Shown: in pieces, positions 42,366-52,245 of the stretch
Layout: the number at the start of each line of letters is the position of its first letter
How positions within the stretch are numbered: the first letter of the stretch is position 1
Source of the DNA: Chionoecetes opilio
Taxonomy: Eukaryota; Arthropoda; Malacostraca; Decapoda; Majidae
Direction of reading: 5' to 3'
Assembly (NCBI GenBank): GCA_016584305.1
Contig: JACEEZ010013901.1
Span: forward strand, 30,001 to 94,000
DNA: 64,000 nucleotides
The notes under the pieces: model-generated
Seen by the model: the letters and a program-made list of their open reading frames with translations, nothing else
What the model was told of the DNA's origin: nothing
Databases searched by the model: none
Position numbers and translations under genes: made by a program

Positions 42366-44238
42366 ACACGTGTAAACAAACATTGATTTCCGACAAAAAC
42401 GAGAGCCAGATTAATTCAAAACACATCAAAACTATTCAGGAGGACTTAAATTTCGGCCTCGAAATCGGTAGTTGTCCAATAACAAAAATTCACGAAGATA
42501 TTTAGATAACACTGTAAGGTAACCATCTCTACCTTGTTGTTATTGTTGTAATTGTTGAAGGGCTCCGTTGTCGGGATCGACGATATTTGCCCTGGTTTAC
42601 ACCTATGAATCTATCACAGTTGCGAGGGTTGATTAGTCTTCTTCAGGAAGGTACAGGTGAAGGCTGATTCACACTCTGAAATCACGGCAGCGTTCCGTCA
42701 GCCGTGCCTTGTATTCACACTATTCGTCACGGTTCCGTAATTTTCGGCAGTTCCTGCTCACCCTCTAAGCAGACATGGTGCCTCAGAGGCTATGCTTGAA
42801 GAAATTTGCATTAATAGCACTTCTGTTGGATGAAGAAGAGGAGTTGAACTCTAAAAGACATTGTTTTGGGTACATAAAGCCTTGAGAAAACGACAATTAT
42901 CAGCACGGCACATTCTCAATACGTTAAAATATTCTTCCTCAGAAACCGTTACGTGACAGGACGGTGGTGTATTGGAGCCGTGATGGCGGCGCACCGTTTA
43001 GTGTAACACGTCTATTTGTTTGAATGTAAGAAATTCTAACGGATGTGATGAGACGGTGCCCTGTCACCAATTTCACCATGATGGTATGGTGTGATTCGGC
43101 CTTGAGGGGGACGGTGTGGCGCCGTGAGGGGTCTTGGTCTTGGTGTACCGTGCGGAAGACTTTTGTCCCGTCTACAGATACCATTGCAGCCTTTTTACTA
43201 GCACTCTTTCATACAGTTTCCTTATCCGTAGAGGTACAGGGGTGAGGATTGAGGGGTCGAGGTGGTACAAAGGTCTATGCTATCTCCTATCCCACCTTGC
43301 TTACCACTGTAGCGGCGCTAACACACACACGCACATACACACCTGCATCGGCTTAGGCTACCCCCTGTCTGGACCAGGATTAGAGAGAGGCCGAGGGTGA
43401 CCTGACGCTGACCTGACTTGTCCTCGCCGACACAACTGCAACACCAACCAGGTAATTCAGTCAACCACAGGACACACAGAGACACACACGCCGCGCACCT
43501 CTTGTCCCTACGTTGTACAATGACTCACTGGCAAATAAACTACAAAGCCACGACGCCCTTTCTCCATCCTTGTGTGTATAGACAGACTCCCCAAGATACT
43601 ACACCTTCCTCTCACCGCTCACACTCCTTCAAATATAACTTTAACACGCTCTTTGTTTCACTATTCCATTTATCAACAATACTCATTCCAGCGAAAATTC
43701 CATCACCATTTTCTGCCTCCCTTCTATCATCTCCTTCCAACTGTTGTGTCAACTTGTGTGGCCCGAGTCGAATGCGGGTTAAGGCTACATCTAATATGTG
43801 GGATGTTTGTCTTTTCCATGGGTGCGGGGAGGAGTCTGAGCGGTAATGACCCATGGTGGGTGCGCGGAGGGCGTCGCCGAGATGTTTTATCAGACGTTTT
43901 ACAATGGAGAGCAGCAGAGGGGGGTGGATGATGTTTACATCTGACACGGCCATCTTGGCAGCAACAATCGCTATCTTGTTGCCCCAGCTCTTATTTTCTC
44001 TTAAACTCCAACCTTTTCTTAGTATTATGCATTACTGTTGCTAACACACTTACACATTTTTGCTCAGTGAACTACTGCTCAACACAGATCACTCCAGACC
44101 CCTTTAGTAATACACCACCGGCTGTTCTGCATTCTCTGCCCGACCTCTCATTCGCTAATATGGCCGCATTAGACACAGGGTGAACTTTGCATTCCTTTTT
44201 AAGGGAAAAAAGTGCGTCTTATGCGCCGGCAAATACGG
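41596..44238. mobile_element. TIR element E1 (CCGTATTTGCCGGCGCATAA)
   Basis: Perfect-looking ~28-bp TIRs starting CCGTATTTGCCGGCGCATAA at 41596 and ending at 44238, flanked by TA. The 2.6 kb inside includes a foldback MITE at 42661-43102, a C-run near 42340 and CA repeats. I found no convincing transposase, so it is probably non-autonomous or decayed. Confidence 0.85.
42661..43102. mobile_element. PIF/Harbinger-like foldback MITE, TGA duplication
   Basis: Ends AGGCTGATTCACAC and GTGTGATTCGGCCT with 3-bp duplication TGA at 42658-42660 and 43103-43105. 442 bp, inside E1. A 3-bp T-N-A target is characteristic of PIF/Harbinger. Confidence 0.75.
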
Positions 44239-44244
44239 TATATT

Positions 44245-44256
44245 ATTATATTAGAT

Positions 44257-44328
<72 letters not shown>
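44245..44328. repeat. (TA)n tract between E1 and E2
   Basis: Almost pure TA dinucleotides, about 80 bp, starting shortly after E1 and touching the left end of E2. Confidence 0.97.
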
Positions 44329-44332
<4 letters not shown>

Positions 44333-45033
44333 AACCTCGTTTTCCCGGACTAATAGGGGGAAGCACTGGTCCGGGAACCGCAAACGTCCGGGAATCGCAA
44401 CAGTCCGATGCCATTACCAACCCCTGGACGTTCATCCTACTCTAGTATTTACTGTCCGGCAACCACCAATATCAACTACCCCGCCGCGGACTTTTACGTT
44501 CGCTGAGCATGCTGCCACCTGGCGGGAGGCAGCAGAAAGTGTTCAATAGTCTCAAGATACATTCCTGCACCAGGGGCAGTGGGGGTCAGGGGACTGACGG
44601 AGGCGGTGCAGGTGATCCGTGAGTGTTTCTTGTGCCCAGCTGTAAACAATACGACAGCTGAGCATGCTGCCACCTGGCGGGAGGCAGCAAAAAGTATTCA
44701 ATAGTCCCAAGAGACGTTCCTGCACCAGGGGCAGTGGGAGTCAGGGGACTGACGGAGGCGGTGCAGGTGAACCGTGAGTGTTTCTTGTGCCCAACTGTAA
44801 ACAATACGACCGCCGAGCATGCTGCCACCTGGCGGGAGGCGCGGACACTGACCAAGGGTGACAGGAGATGCTCAAACCGCCGGACAACTTTGTTCATTTA
44901 CGAACAAGACCAGGCATTTCAATGTAAAAAAAAAATAATAATTAAAATTTTTCTTTTTTTAATTGTCCGAGACTGACATATCCCCAGACCTCGGATTTTG
45001 TCCGGCAAATCCGATATCCGGGAAATCGAGGTT

Positions 45034-45039
<6 letters not shown>
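44329..45039. mobile_element. TIR element E2 (CACAAACCTCG family)
   Basis: Ends CACAAACCTCGTTTTCCCGG and CCGGGAAATCGAGGTTTGTG, inside (TA)n. It contains about 2.3 copies of a 155-bp repeat. The same family recurs in opposite orientation at 47188-48100. Confidence 0.85.
44504..44840. repeat. 155-bp tandem repeat in E2
   Basis: Landmark GAGCATGCTGCCACCT ends at 44520, 44675 and 44830, i.e. 155-bp spacing. Each unit includes GGCAGTGGG(G/A)GTCAGGGGAC. Confidence 0.93.

Positions 45040-45040
<1 letters not shown>

Positions 45041-45104
<64 letters not shown>
45041..45104. repeat. (TA)n tract between E2 and E3
   Basis: Nearly pure TA dinucleotides with one TATTATA interruption. Confidence 0.97.
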
Positions 45105-45106
<2 letters not shown>

Positions 45107-45174
45107 AGAGAACCTCGTTTAACCGGCATTTAAAACAACGGCAGCCTCAAAACAACGGCACTAATCGACCCAGG

Positions 45175-45206
<32 letters not shown>

Positions 45207-45581
45207 CCACTGATAAACTCTGGAACTCTCTTCCTGTTTCTATTTTTCCACTTTCCTATGACTTACATCTTTTCAAAATAAGAGTAACAAGACACCTCCC
45301 GAACTAAATTGGCTCACCCCTCTTTTTTATTTTATTCTCTTACTGTCTTCTTTATAGGGACTGGCAACTAAGCGGGCTTTGTGTTACCCATTTTTGTTGT
45401 GCCCTTGGCCAGTTCCTCGTGATGGGGGAAAAATAAATAAAAAAATAAAAAATAAAAAAAATAAAAAATAAATAAAAGGGGATTTGGGGCGATTCCATAA
45501 GAGTAACTCTCAAAACAACGGCAAAATGAGTTATCCGGCATGCGCTCCCCCCGTGGGTGCCGGATAAACGAGGTTCTCCTG
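45105..45581. mobile_element. TIR element E3 (CARGAGAACCTCG) with jockey-like fragment inside
   Basis: Ends CAAGAGAACCTCGTTTAACC and the complement ...AACGAGGTTCTCCTG, flanked by TA repeats. A T-run at 45177-45206 and a jockey-like 3' fragment at 45207-45478 are inserted. Non-autonomous. Confidence 0.85.
45207..45478 (+). mobile_element. Jockey-like LINE, 3' fragment (copy J6)
   Basis: Carries the last ~35 codons (KLWNSLPVSIFPLSY-equivalent), the 3' UTR and an A-rich AATAAATAAAA tail. It is inserted in E3. Confidence 0.82.
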
Positions 45582-45590
45582 TATATATAT

Positions 45591-45636
<46 letters not shown>
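45582..45636. repeat. (TA)n tract between E3 and E4
   Basis: About 55 bp of TA dinucleotides with one AATA interruption. Confidence 0.97.
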
Positions 45637-45639
<3 letters not shown>

Positions 45640-45732
45640 TAAAACCCTTATAACTCGGCACGATAGGGGCTCTGGCCCTTGCCGAGTTATGCAATGTGCC
45701 GAGTTATGCAATGTCCTCCTCTGATATGGGGG

Positions 45733-45763
<31 letters not shown>

Positions 45764-45799
45764 GTCAAAGCATAAAAACTACACTTACCAGTGAACGGG

Positions 45800-45957
45800 T
45801 AGAATGTGCTGGATTTGATATCAAACTCAGCACAAATAGCACGCATGGACGCACCTGCACCCATCCTTGCCAGTACTTTCACCTTTTCCTGCAGGCTCAG
45901 GCTCTTCAATTCCATTCCCTTCCTGCTGGAGACACCCTTGCGTGATGGAGCTGACAT
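45800..45957 (-). pseudogene. pogo/Tigger transposase N-terminal HTH fragment
   Basis: Minus strand from ATG at 45957: MSAPSRKGVSSRKGMELKSL, SLQEKVKVLARMGAGASMRA, ICAEFDIKSSTFY. This is the CENP-B-type N-terminal helix-turn-helix (LSL.EKV.VL.....G.S...I..EF.I..ST.Y) that binds the TIR. It ends in unrelated sequence after about 53 codons. Confidence 0.82.
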
Positions 45958-46239
45958 CTTGATATACAGTACTGTATGATGTAATCCCAAAACACGTAAA
46001 ATAGGTGGCAAAGTAAAGCAAAGGTCGGGTACCAGCGCGTAGGCTGAGCCGTGTTTTTGTCGTCCAAGCACCGTCTTGGATTATGAATCCCAATCCAATA
46101 AAACTTGCTGAAATGTGTGTTATACTACTTTGTGATATTGTTTGCAATGTTTTGCATTGATTATTATTTCGGCTCCTACCAAGCTTGTTGTATTTTTTAA
46201 GCAGAAACCAATCCTTTTTAATTTCGACAAAAAACGAAA

Positions 46240-46480
46240 TTCGTATCCAAGACGGTGCTTGGACGACATAAACACGGCTCAGCAACTGACAGCCTACACG
46301 CTGGTTCCTGACCTTTGCTTTACTTTGCCACCTATTTTACGTGTTTTGGGATTACATCATACAGTACTGTATTTCAAGATACTGTATTTCATGTCAGCTC
46401 CATCACGCAAGGGTGGTCTCCAGCAGGAAGGGAGACTTCAATGAAATTGAAGAGCCTGAGCCTGCCGGAAAGGTCAAAAG
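46240..46480 (+). repeat. Inverted duplicate of the E4 transposase region
   Basis: Plus-strand copy of sequence found in reverse at about 45880-46075, including the 5' flank (CCAAGACGGTGCTTGGACGA) and the start MSAPSRKG. It makes a long inverted repeat with about 165 bp between the arms. Confidence 0.82.
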
Positions 46481-46651
46481 GACAAAACACTACTTTATGC
46501 GACTAAGGCTTTGCCGAGTGTAAGCAAAGAGATGCAGTTATAACAGCAATATGCCGAGATACATTATTTTTTGCCGACTTTCTGTTTACATGTTCACACA
46601 AGAGGTTGTGAGGGCATGATATACCGAGTGAAAACCAAGCGATGCAATCTA

Positions 46652-46984
46652 GGGGAGGCGGTAGCAGAGTGGTTAGCGTCACCGAGTGGCGTTCTCGAAA
46701 ACCCGAGTTCGATCCCGAGTGAGACCCATAAATCCACTTGAAATCTTCCTGCACCGTCGAGTGGCCTAAGAACACCCACATGCCCTGTCCATTAACTCTA
46801 CCTTCGACTGCGAGTGCATGGGAGGACACAGGGGGGCGGCATGAGCCTCTAATTACAGGTGTCACTATAAGAATCCTGCCTGCGCCACCACTGGCGAGGC
46901 CCAACCATCACAGCCCTCGAGTGAGCCTCCAGGGCCTACCATCCCACCCCTGGAGCTCACTGCCTACACGCGCTATAGGCATAG

Positions 46985-47026
<42 letters not shown>
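46652..47026 (+). mobile_element. tRNA-derived SINE, family A (copy 4)
   Basis: Head GGCGGTAGCAGAGTGGTTAG and GAGTTCGATCCCGAG boxes, body as in 37922-38273, ending CGCTATAGGCATAGATGTGT and a long A-run at 46991-47026. Inserted in E4. Confidence 0.9.
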
Positions 47027-47028
<2 letters not shown>

Positions 47029-47093
47029 TTGTCTTTGCCTTGCCGAGTTATATCAAATTCCGAGTTATACAGTACCGAGTTATAAGGGTTTTA

Positions 47094-47096
<3 letters not shown>

Positions 47097-47170
<74 letters not shown>

Positions 47171-47187
47171 CTATATATATATATATA
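47097..47187. repeat. (TA)n tract between E4 and E5
   Basis: About 90 bp of nearly pure TA. Confidence 0.97.
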
Positions 47188-47976
47188 CACACACACAAAC
47201 CTCGATTTCCCGGACCTCCATTTCCCGGATATCGGATTTGCCGGACAAAATCCGAGGTCCGGGGATATGTCAGACTCGGACAATTTTTTTTTTTTTTTTA
47301 ATTTTTATTACACGTTGAAATGCCTGGTCCTGTTCGTAAATTGACAAAGTTGTCCGGTGGTCCGAGCGTCTCCTGTCACCCCTGGTCAGTGTCCACGCCT
47401 CCCGCCAGATGGCAGCATGCTCATCGGTCGTATTGTTTACATTTGGGCACACGACATTCACTGTTCACCTGCACAGCCTCCGTCAGTCCCCTGACTCCCA
47501 CTGCCCCTGGTGCAAGAACATCTCTGAGACTATTGAACACTTTCTGCTGCCTCCCGCCAGGTGGCAGCATGCTCAGCGGTCGTATTGTTTACATTTGGGC
47601 ACACGACACTCACGGTTCACCTGCACCACCTCCGTTAGTCCCCTGACCCCCACTGCCCCTGGTGCAGGAACGTCTCGAGACTATTGAATACTTTTTGCTG
47701 CCTCCCGCCAGGTGGCAGCATGCTCAGTGGTCATATTGTTTACATTTGGGCACACGACACTCACTGTTCACCTGCACGGCCTCCGTTAGTCCCCTGACTC
47801 CCATTGCCCCTGGTGCAGGAACGTCTCTTGAGACTATTGAACACTTTCTGCTGCCTTCCGCCAGGTGGCAGCATGCTCAGCGGACGTAAAAGTCCGCGGT
47901 GGAGCAGTTGATATTGGCGGTTGCCGGACAGTAAATTCCAGAGTAGGATAAACGTCCGGGGGTGGGTAATGGCATC

Positions 47977-48025
<49 letters not shown>

Positions 48026-48100
48026 GTTGCGATTCCCGGACTTTTGCGGTTCCCGGACCAGTGCTCCCCTATTAGTCCGGGAAAACGAGGTCTGTGTTTG
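47188..48100. mobile_element. TIR element E5 (CACAAACCTCG family, inverted relative to E2)
   Basis: Left end CACAAACCTCGATTTCCCGG, right end CCGGGAAAACGAGGTCTGTG. The internal order is the reverse of E2. Holds more copies of the 155-bp repeat and a long T-run near 47980-48022. Confidence 0.85.
47400..47885. repeat. 155-bp tandem repeat in E5
   Basis: Landmark TGGCAGCATGCTCA occurs near 47409, 47562, 47711 and 47865, about 150-155 bp apart, so roughly 3.4 units against 2.3 in E2. Confidence 0.9.

Positions 48101-48164
<64 letters not shown>
48101..48164. repeat. (TA)n tract between E5 and E6
   Basis: About 60 bp of nearly pure TA. Confidence 0.97.
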
Positions 48165-48167
<3 letters not shown>

Positions 48168-49343
48168 TGATGGACCGAATGTCTATATTCCATATTCGCG
48201 AATGCGAATATTTGGTTTTACTATTTGTGAATGCGAATGCGAATTGCGAATATTACATAATATTACAAGTAATACACTATGTTTGATATCATACAGGTAA
48301 CTGAGATATTTTGTATGTATTGTAAGAGTTCAGCCATAACAAATATGAATGTCTAAAGGCCGTGTCACACGGACACTTTTTTCCGGCAGCTTTTGGTATT
48401 TTGCTACCAAAAAATGCCCGTGGTGGTGGCAAAAAAATGCGCGTTCGTCACACGTGTTTCGGCTACGAGCATCTTTACTTCTACTGGCAACTGCCGGGAC
48501 CCGCAACCAAAACTTAACATTATGGATTGTGCAAGAAGACTTCAATCGTATTCTTCAATTCAAGAATTGTGAATCATGCAAGAAGATGCTCGTAGCCAAA
48601 ACGCCATGCGACGAACGTGCATTTTTTTGCCACCACTACGGGCATCTTTTGGTAGCAAAATACCAAAAGATGCTGGAAAAAGTGTCCGTGTGACACGGCC
48701 TTAAAGAAAATTCCATTCAATTTTCTATGTTTCCTGGTTGCGGGACGAGGACCCACTCCTACACGAATACTTACATGATAATATCTTACATGAATAATTA
48801 TTATTGCTAAGTTTACAGTTTGTAATGTCATTAGAAATAATCTTGAAATAATCCCAAACCACACTGGTGTGACTGGACGCCATTACGCAGTAGGCTGCTG
48901 CAATACTCGTCTCTTTCAAAGAAAGTTGATTGTGCTCGTGGGTGACAGAGAAGAGCGCGTATACTTACTGCAGTATGGCACACGAGGCAATAGAGTTGAG
49001 TTCAGTAACAGTGACCTTGAGAGTAGCGGCTGCCACTCTATTGAAGGGTGGAGGATGGAGTTAGTGTCCGAGGGACTATAGCCTTGGCTACCAGTATGCT
49101 TCCTCACCTCATTCTTTTGACTTACGCTCGGCTAAACTATAAATTAATTTATATGTTTGCTTGTGTAATATTATGTTCACTTGTAATATTTTTTTCATAT
49201 ATTTGTAAGTTGATTATTTAGGCAAAATATTCGCATATTCGCAAACAACTACGAGTGGGAGTACGAATGCGAATGCGAATATTGAAAAAACATGCGAATA
49301 TTCGCAATTGCGAATGCGAATGCAAATATTCGGTCCATCACTA
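48165..49343. mobile_element. hAT-like TIR element E6 with nested foldback MITE
   Basis: 16-bp TIRs TAGTGATGGACCGAAT at both ends, flanked by TA-rich 8-mers (ATATATAT and GTATATAT, 7 of 8 alike). Subterminal regions are full of GCGAAT/ATTCGC repeats, as in transposase-binding regions of hAT elements. No transposase ORF. Confidence 0.8.
48357..48701. mobile_element. PIF/Harbinger-like foldback MITE, TAA duplication
   Basis: Long inverted arms beginning AGGCCGTGTCACACGGACAC and covering over 120 bp each, with 3-bp duplication TAA at 48354-48356 and 48702-48704. The T-W-A target and G/C-rich TIR fit PIF/Harbinger. It would fold into an almost complete hairpin. Confidence 0.87.
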
Positions 49344-49356
49344 GTATATATATATA

Positions 49357-49404
<48 letters not shown>
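49344..49404. repeat. (TA)n tract after E6
   Basis: About 60 bp of TA with one interruption. Confidence 0.97.
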
Positions 49405-49409
<5 letters not shown>

Positions 49410-49756
49410 TTGATAAGTCGGTATTCGCTGAGTCGGCATTAATGATAAGTCGTAATGGCTGACAAATATTCATATAAAAATTTTTTTTTTTTTTTTTTTT
49501 TTTAATAACGATTTTTTTTCTTATAGGGCCCATCGGCAGTGATCTCCAGGGCTCCAATATGAAAAACTTATACTCTTAATTCGAAAAAATATCCAAATGG
49601 TATCCAATATTTTTCTTCAAAAATATGTTACATGGGAAGTTAATTATATAAAATACATCATGTTGATTAACACCTTACGATTGGCAGCCAGGGTTCATGG
49701 TCTACCTGACAGTGGTGAATGGCTGTACAAGCTACAGTCTAGTAGGTTTTCTACTA
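49405..49756. other. Possible left end of a further TIR element (E7)
   Basis: AACCTTGATAAGTCGGTATT follows the (TA)n tract just as in E0-E6, with a second AAGTCG block, but I could not find its partner end. A T-run occurs at 49481-49503. Confidence 0.35.
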
Positions 49757-49885
49757 GCATATTAGTCCATGGGCCGGACCCCCCAAAATCACTTTTTGGT
49801 ACCATCCGAGGTGGCAAGGACTAGTGATGTTTTTTATATTCCCCCATGTCTATAGGATATATTTTGATATGATAGCCCTTGCTAG
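49757..49885. repeat. Left arm of a diverged large inverted repeat
   Basis: TAGTCCATGGGCCGGACC, GGTACCATCCGAGGTGGCA and TATGATAGCCC..GTGGTAGCTT recur in the same order, reverse-complemented, at 58180-58297. The pair spans about 8.5 kb and encloses both copies of the 2A-family gene. Confidence 0.6.
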
Positions 49886-50266
49886 GTGGTAGCTTAGTGC
49901 TAGTAATTGCGACTTTTATAGCCGCACCCAACAGCACTCGACTACGGACATCCGCAACTGTGAAAGTGATATTACTATAGGCTAACCTTCTGAAAATGTT
50001 CAAAATTGAAGTTCATTCAATTACAGTTTTATTTGCTAATATACACACAATAACATAATAAGTTGGCATCAGGTTAAATGACATAAAAGTTAAAACACTA
50101 ATACTAATGAACAGAAATGTGTCGCTACCATATGCAATGAAGTCTGAATATGTACTTCTATGCGACTTTTTGTGAACATAACAAGGACTAATATTCTTGA
50201 AACTATTGTATTAATAATTTGTTGAGTCATATGGAACCTTTAGACATGCATAGAAGTGTCAGAAAC

Positions 50267-50305
50267 ATATGAGGCGCGCCGCGGCAGAAGGGTACTATGC
50301 GCCAA
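50267..50305. repeat. Left arm of CATATGAGGCGCGCC inverted pair
   Basis: ACATATGAGGCGCGCCGCGG plus AGAAGGGTACTA recurs inverted at 55832-55867. A shorter inverted form, GTATCCTTCTGCCACGGCGC, lies at 51157-51178. Confidence 0.65.
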
Positions 50306-50579
50306 AATCAATATTCGTCAGAAAACGCAGTTAAAGATTGGGAATGTTTGGGAATGATTATCTCAAGAACTGTTTGAGTTAGAATGAAGGGTTTTATATC
50401 AAATAAAAGCTGAAGAACTCAGCTTTCATTTGACGTAAAAAAAAAATCTAATCACAAATTATTATTGGTACTGATTTTTTTCTTTCTATTCACCCATCCA
50501 TGCGTAGACAGCTGAGTCTTGACTTAATTTCCCCCACTTTCATTTCCCCCGCCCCTCTCCCTTCCCCTCAACCCTTCCA

Positions 50580-50963
50580 CTCCACCCTCCATGCCTTTAC
50601 TCGTACTCCAACAGCTCGTCCAGGTCATCGGGGTCCTCGTCCGTTGGGACGTCTTCGGTTAGGCCAAATGTGTGTGCGTCGATTATGTTGTTGTAGAAGG
50701 TTTGTTTGTTGACAGGCATGAGGTTGATGAGGTACACGCACTTTTTCCTTTCTGAGGGCTAAGGGGCGGCTGTAGTGCTTGAGGAGGCGGGGGGCGGAGA
50801 GGTCAAACACCTTACGGGACCAGGCGGCCCGTCCCTTCTGCAGTCTGACCTTGGTGATGTTCTCGCTGTCAGCCTCGTAATCTGACTTCAATAGGTAGCA
50901 CTCACGGAATGCCAAACGCAGGAGGATTTTCACTGGCACTATTGTCACTGCTGGAATAATCCA
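50580..50963 (-). pseudogene. Unrecognised broken ORF
   Basis: Minus strand from an ATG near 50963: MDYSSSDNSASENPPAFG, then a frameshift into RECYLLKSDYEADSENITKV and KGRAAWSRKVFDLSAPRLLK, then a second frameshift into VYLINLMPVNKQTFYNNIID and LTEDVPTDEDPDDLDELLEY stop. Amino-acid texture is that of a real acidic-tailed protein of about 115 residues. I do not recognise the family. A CCAAT/CRE-containing stretch lies immediately upstream. Confidence 0.45.
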
Positions 50964-51029
50964 TGATAATGGCAAAAGTAATGCGTAAATCCAGAGAAAG
51001 CACTCGTTGCTTTCTCTGCGTTGAGAGGG

Positions 51030-51180
51030 AAGGGAGGGAGGGAAGGAAGGCGGGGCAGTGGTGGGGATCCAACGCTCTCATTGGCTCAACGCTCTGACGT
51101 CACGGAGTGCGTCTCGTCTCCCATTGGCTGGTTGAGCACGGTGTGGAGTTAGTATCCTTCTGCCACGGCGCTCCCTGCCT
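51030..51180 (-). promoter_or_regulatory. CCAAT/CRE-rich, GC-rich stretch upstream of the unknown ORF
   Basis: GC-rich in an AT-rich context, with two ATTGGC (inverted CCAAT) boxes near 51080 and 51124 and a TGACGTCA cAMP-response-like element near 51096. Position fits a promoter for the minus-strand ORF at 50580-50963. Function is inferred from motifs only. Confidence 0.35.
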
Positions 51181-51660
51181 GAATGTGTTCCAAGTAATCG
51201 AAGCAGAAAATCACTTTGTAAATAATAGGACTTTCGACCTTATGGAAATGTCAGAAGAAGGATGCTAACTCCACCATCCTTTGGAGCGGGAATAGGCCTT
51301 TAGACGCAGAGGCCAGAGGTCCCATGTACTGATATGCTTTACATTTTTTCCGTTTTCCCGTGCAGGCAACATGGGTGACTTAATTTTTTTGTAAATAGTT
51401 TTTTTCGTTTACTCCACATAAGAGCCCCTCTCAGTAATGAAGTTACTTTCATAGTATCATGAATTACTCACATACATATCACATACACTTCAATCTCCAT
51501 GTTAATCACAATCTTCGTATATATGAATGAATATCTGTAGTACTTGTATATGTCTTATACATGATTAATATGAATGTGATAAATATGAGGTACATCAGTA
51601 TTGTTGTACAAGTGAAGTATGACTGTAAGAAAGATACGGATCCAAGTGGCATAGCATATG
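51181..51660. other. Intron sequence, nothing recognised
   Basis: AT-rich, no coding signal. Begins with a GAATGTG phrase after the inverted CCACGGCGCTCC motif. Confidence 0.45.
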
Positions 51661-52071
51661 TACAGGGAGGTCCCGTTATACGAGCATTCGATATACGAGA
51701 ATCCGATGATACGAGATGTGTAAATTAGGGTCTATTTTCAATATACGAGATCGAAAATCCAATGTTACGACATTCAAACTGGGGTGAGTAAAATTACCAA
51801 GTTATTTACTAAAGTAAATTACAAGTTATTTACTAAAATTATAAAGTAATTTACTGACTATATGATTTTACCTAAGGTTGTACGATAATCAATCTGAAAA
51901 TACGTATGATAATTCTGGTGGCTCAGTACGACAATGTGGCCTACAAAAATTCATAACCCTGGGCGAGAAGCCAGCAACGGAGGTAGTATGGCCAGCAACA
52001 ACCTGCTCTCGCACTACCTAGATACTACTTTCCCTAATAGTCGGTCAGCCCCGGTCCGAAATTTTGCTCAC

Positions 52072-52198
52072 CGGTATCAAATTAGGGCGAGAATGCTAAG
52101 AGTGTTTTTTGAGAAGGTATAAATGCCTAGAGTTAGAAAACATGTGATAGCATTGTGGGGGTGGCAGCTTTATATGAGTTATCTCCCTTTTTCCAAAA
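52072..52198. repeat. Left ~125-bp terminal inverted repeat of the 2A-gene element
   Basis: Starts GGTATCAAATTAGGGCGAGA and ends TTATCTCCCTTTTTCCAAA-like. It contains TAGAGTTAGAAAACATGTGA, shared with the right arm. Confidence 0.88.
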
Positions 52199-52245
52199 TG
52201 GCCGCCAAAATACACCCAATAATTATGAAATTTTTAAATTTCGTT

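Larger units (their letters stand above)
45637..47096. mobile_element. Tigger/pogo-type element E4, internally rearranged
   Basis: TIR CAGTAAAACCCTTATAACTC at both ends, flanked by TA, the pogo/Tigger hallmark. It contains a transposase N-terminal remnant (45800-45957, minus), an inverted second copy of the same region (46240-46480), and a SINE at 46652-47026. The middle and C-terminus of the transposase are absent. Confidence 0.88.

Noticed and set aside
43418..43931. Possible host exon inside E1 (142- and 119-codon open frames)
   Set aside because: The frames overlap on the same strand, show no domain texture or splice signals, and lie inside a TIR element.
44260..44330. Tyr/Ile-repeat open frames in (TA)n tracts
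   Set aside because: Low-complexity translations of TA repeats.
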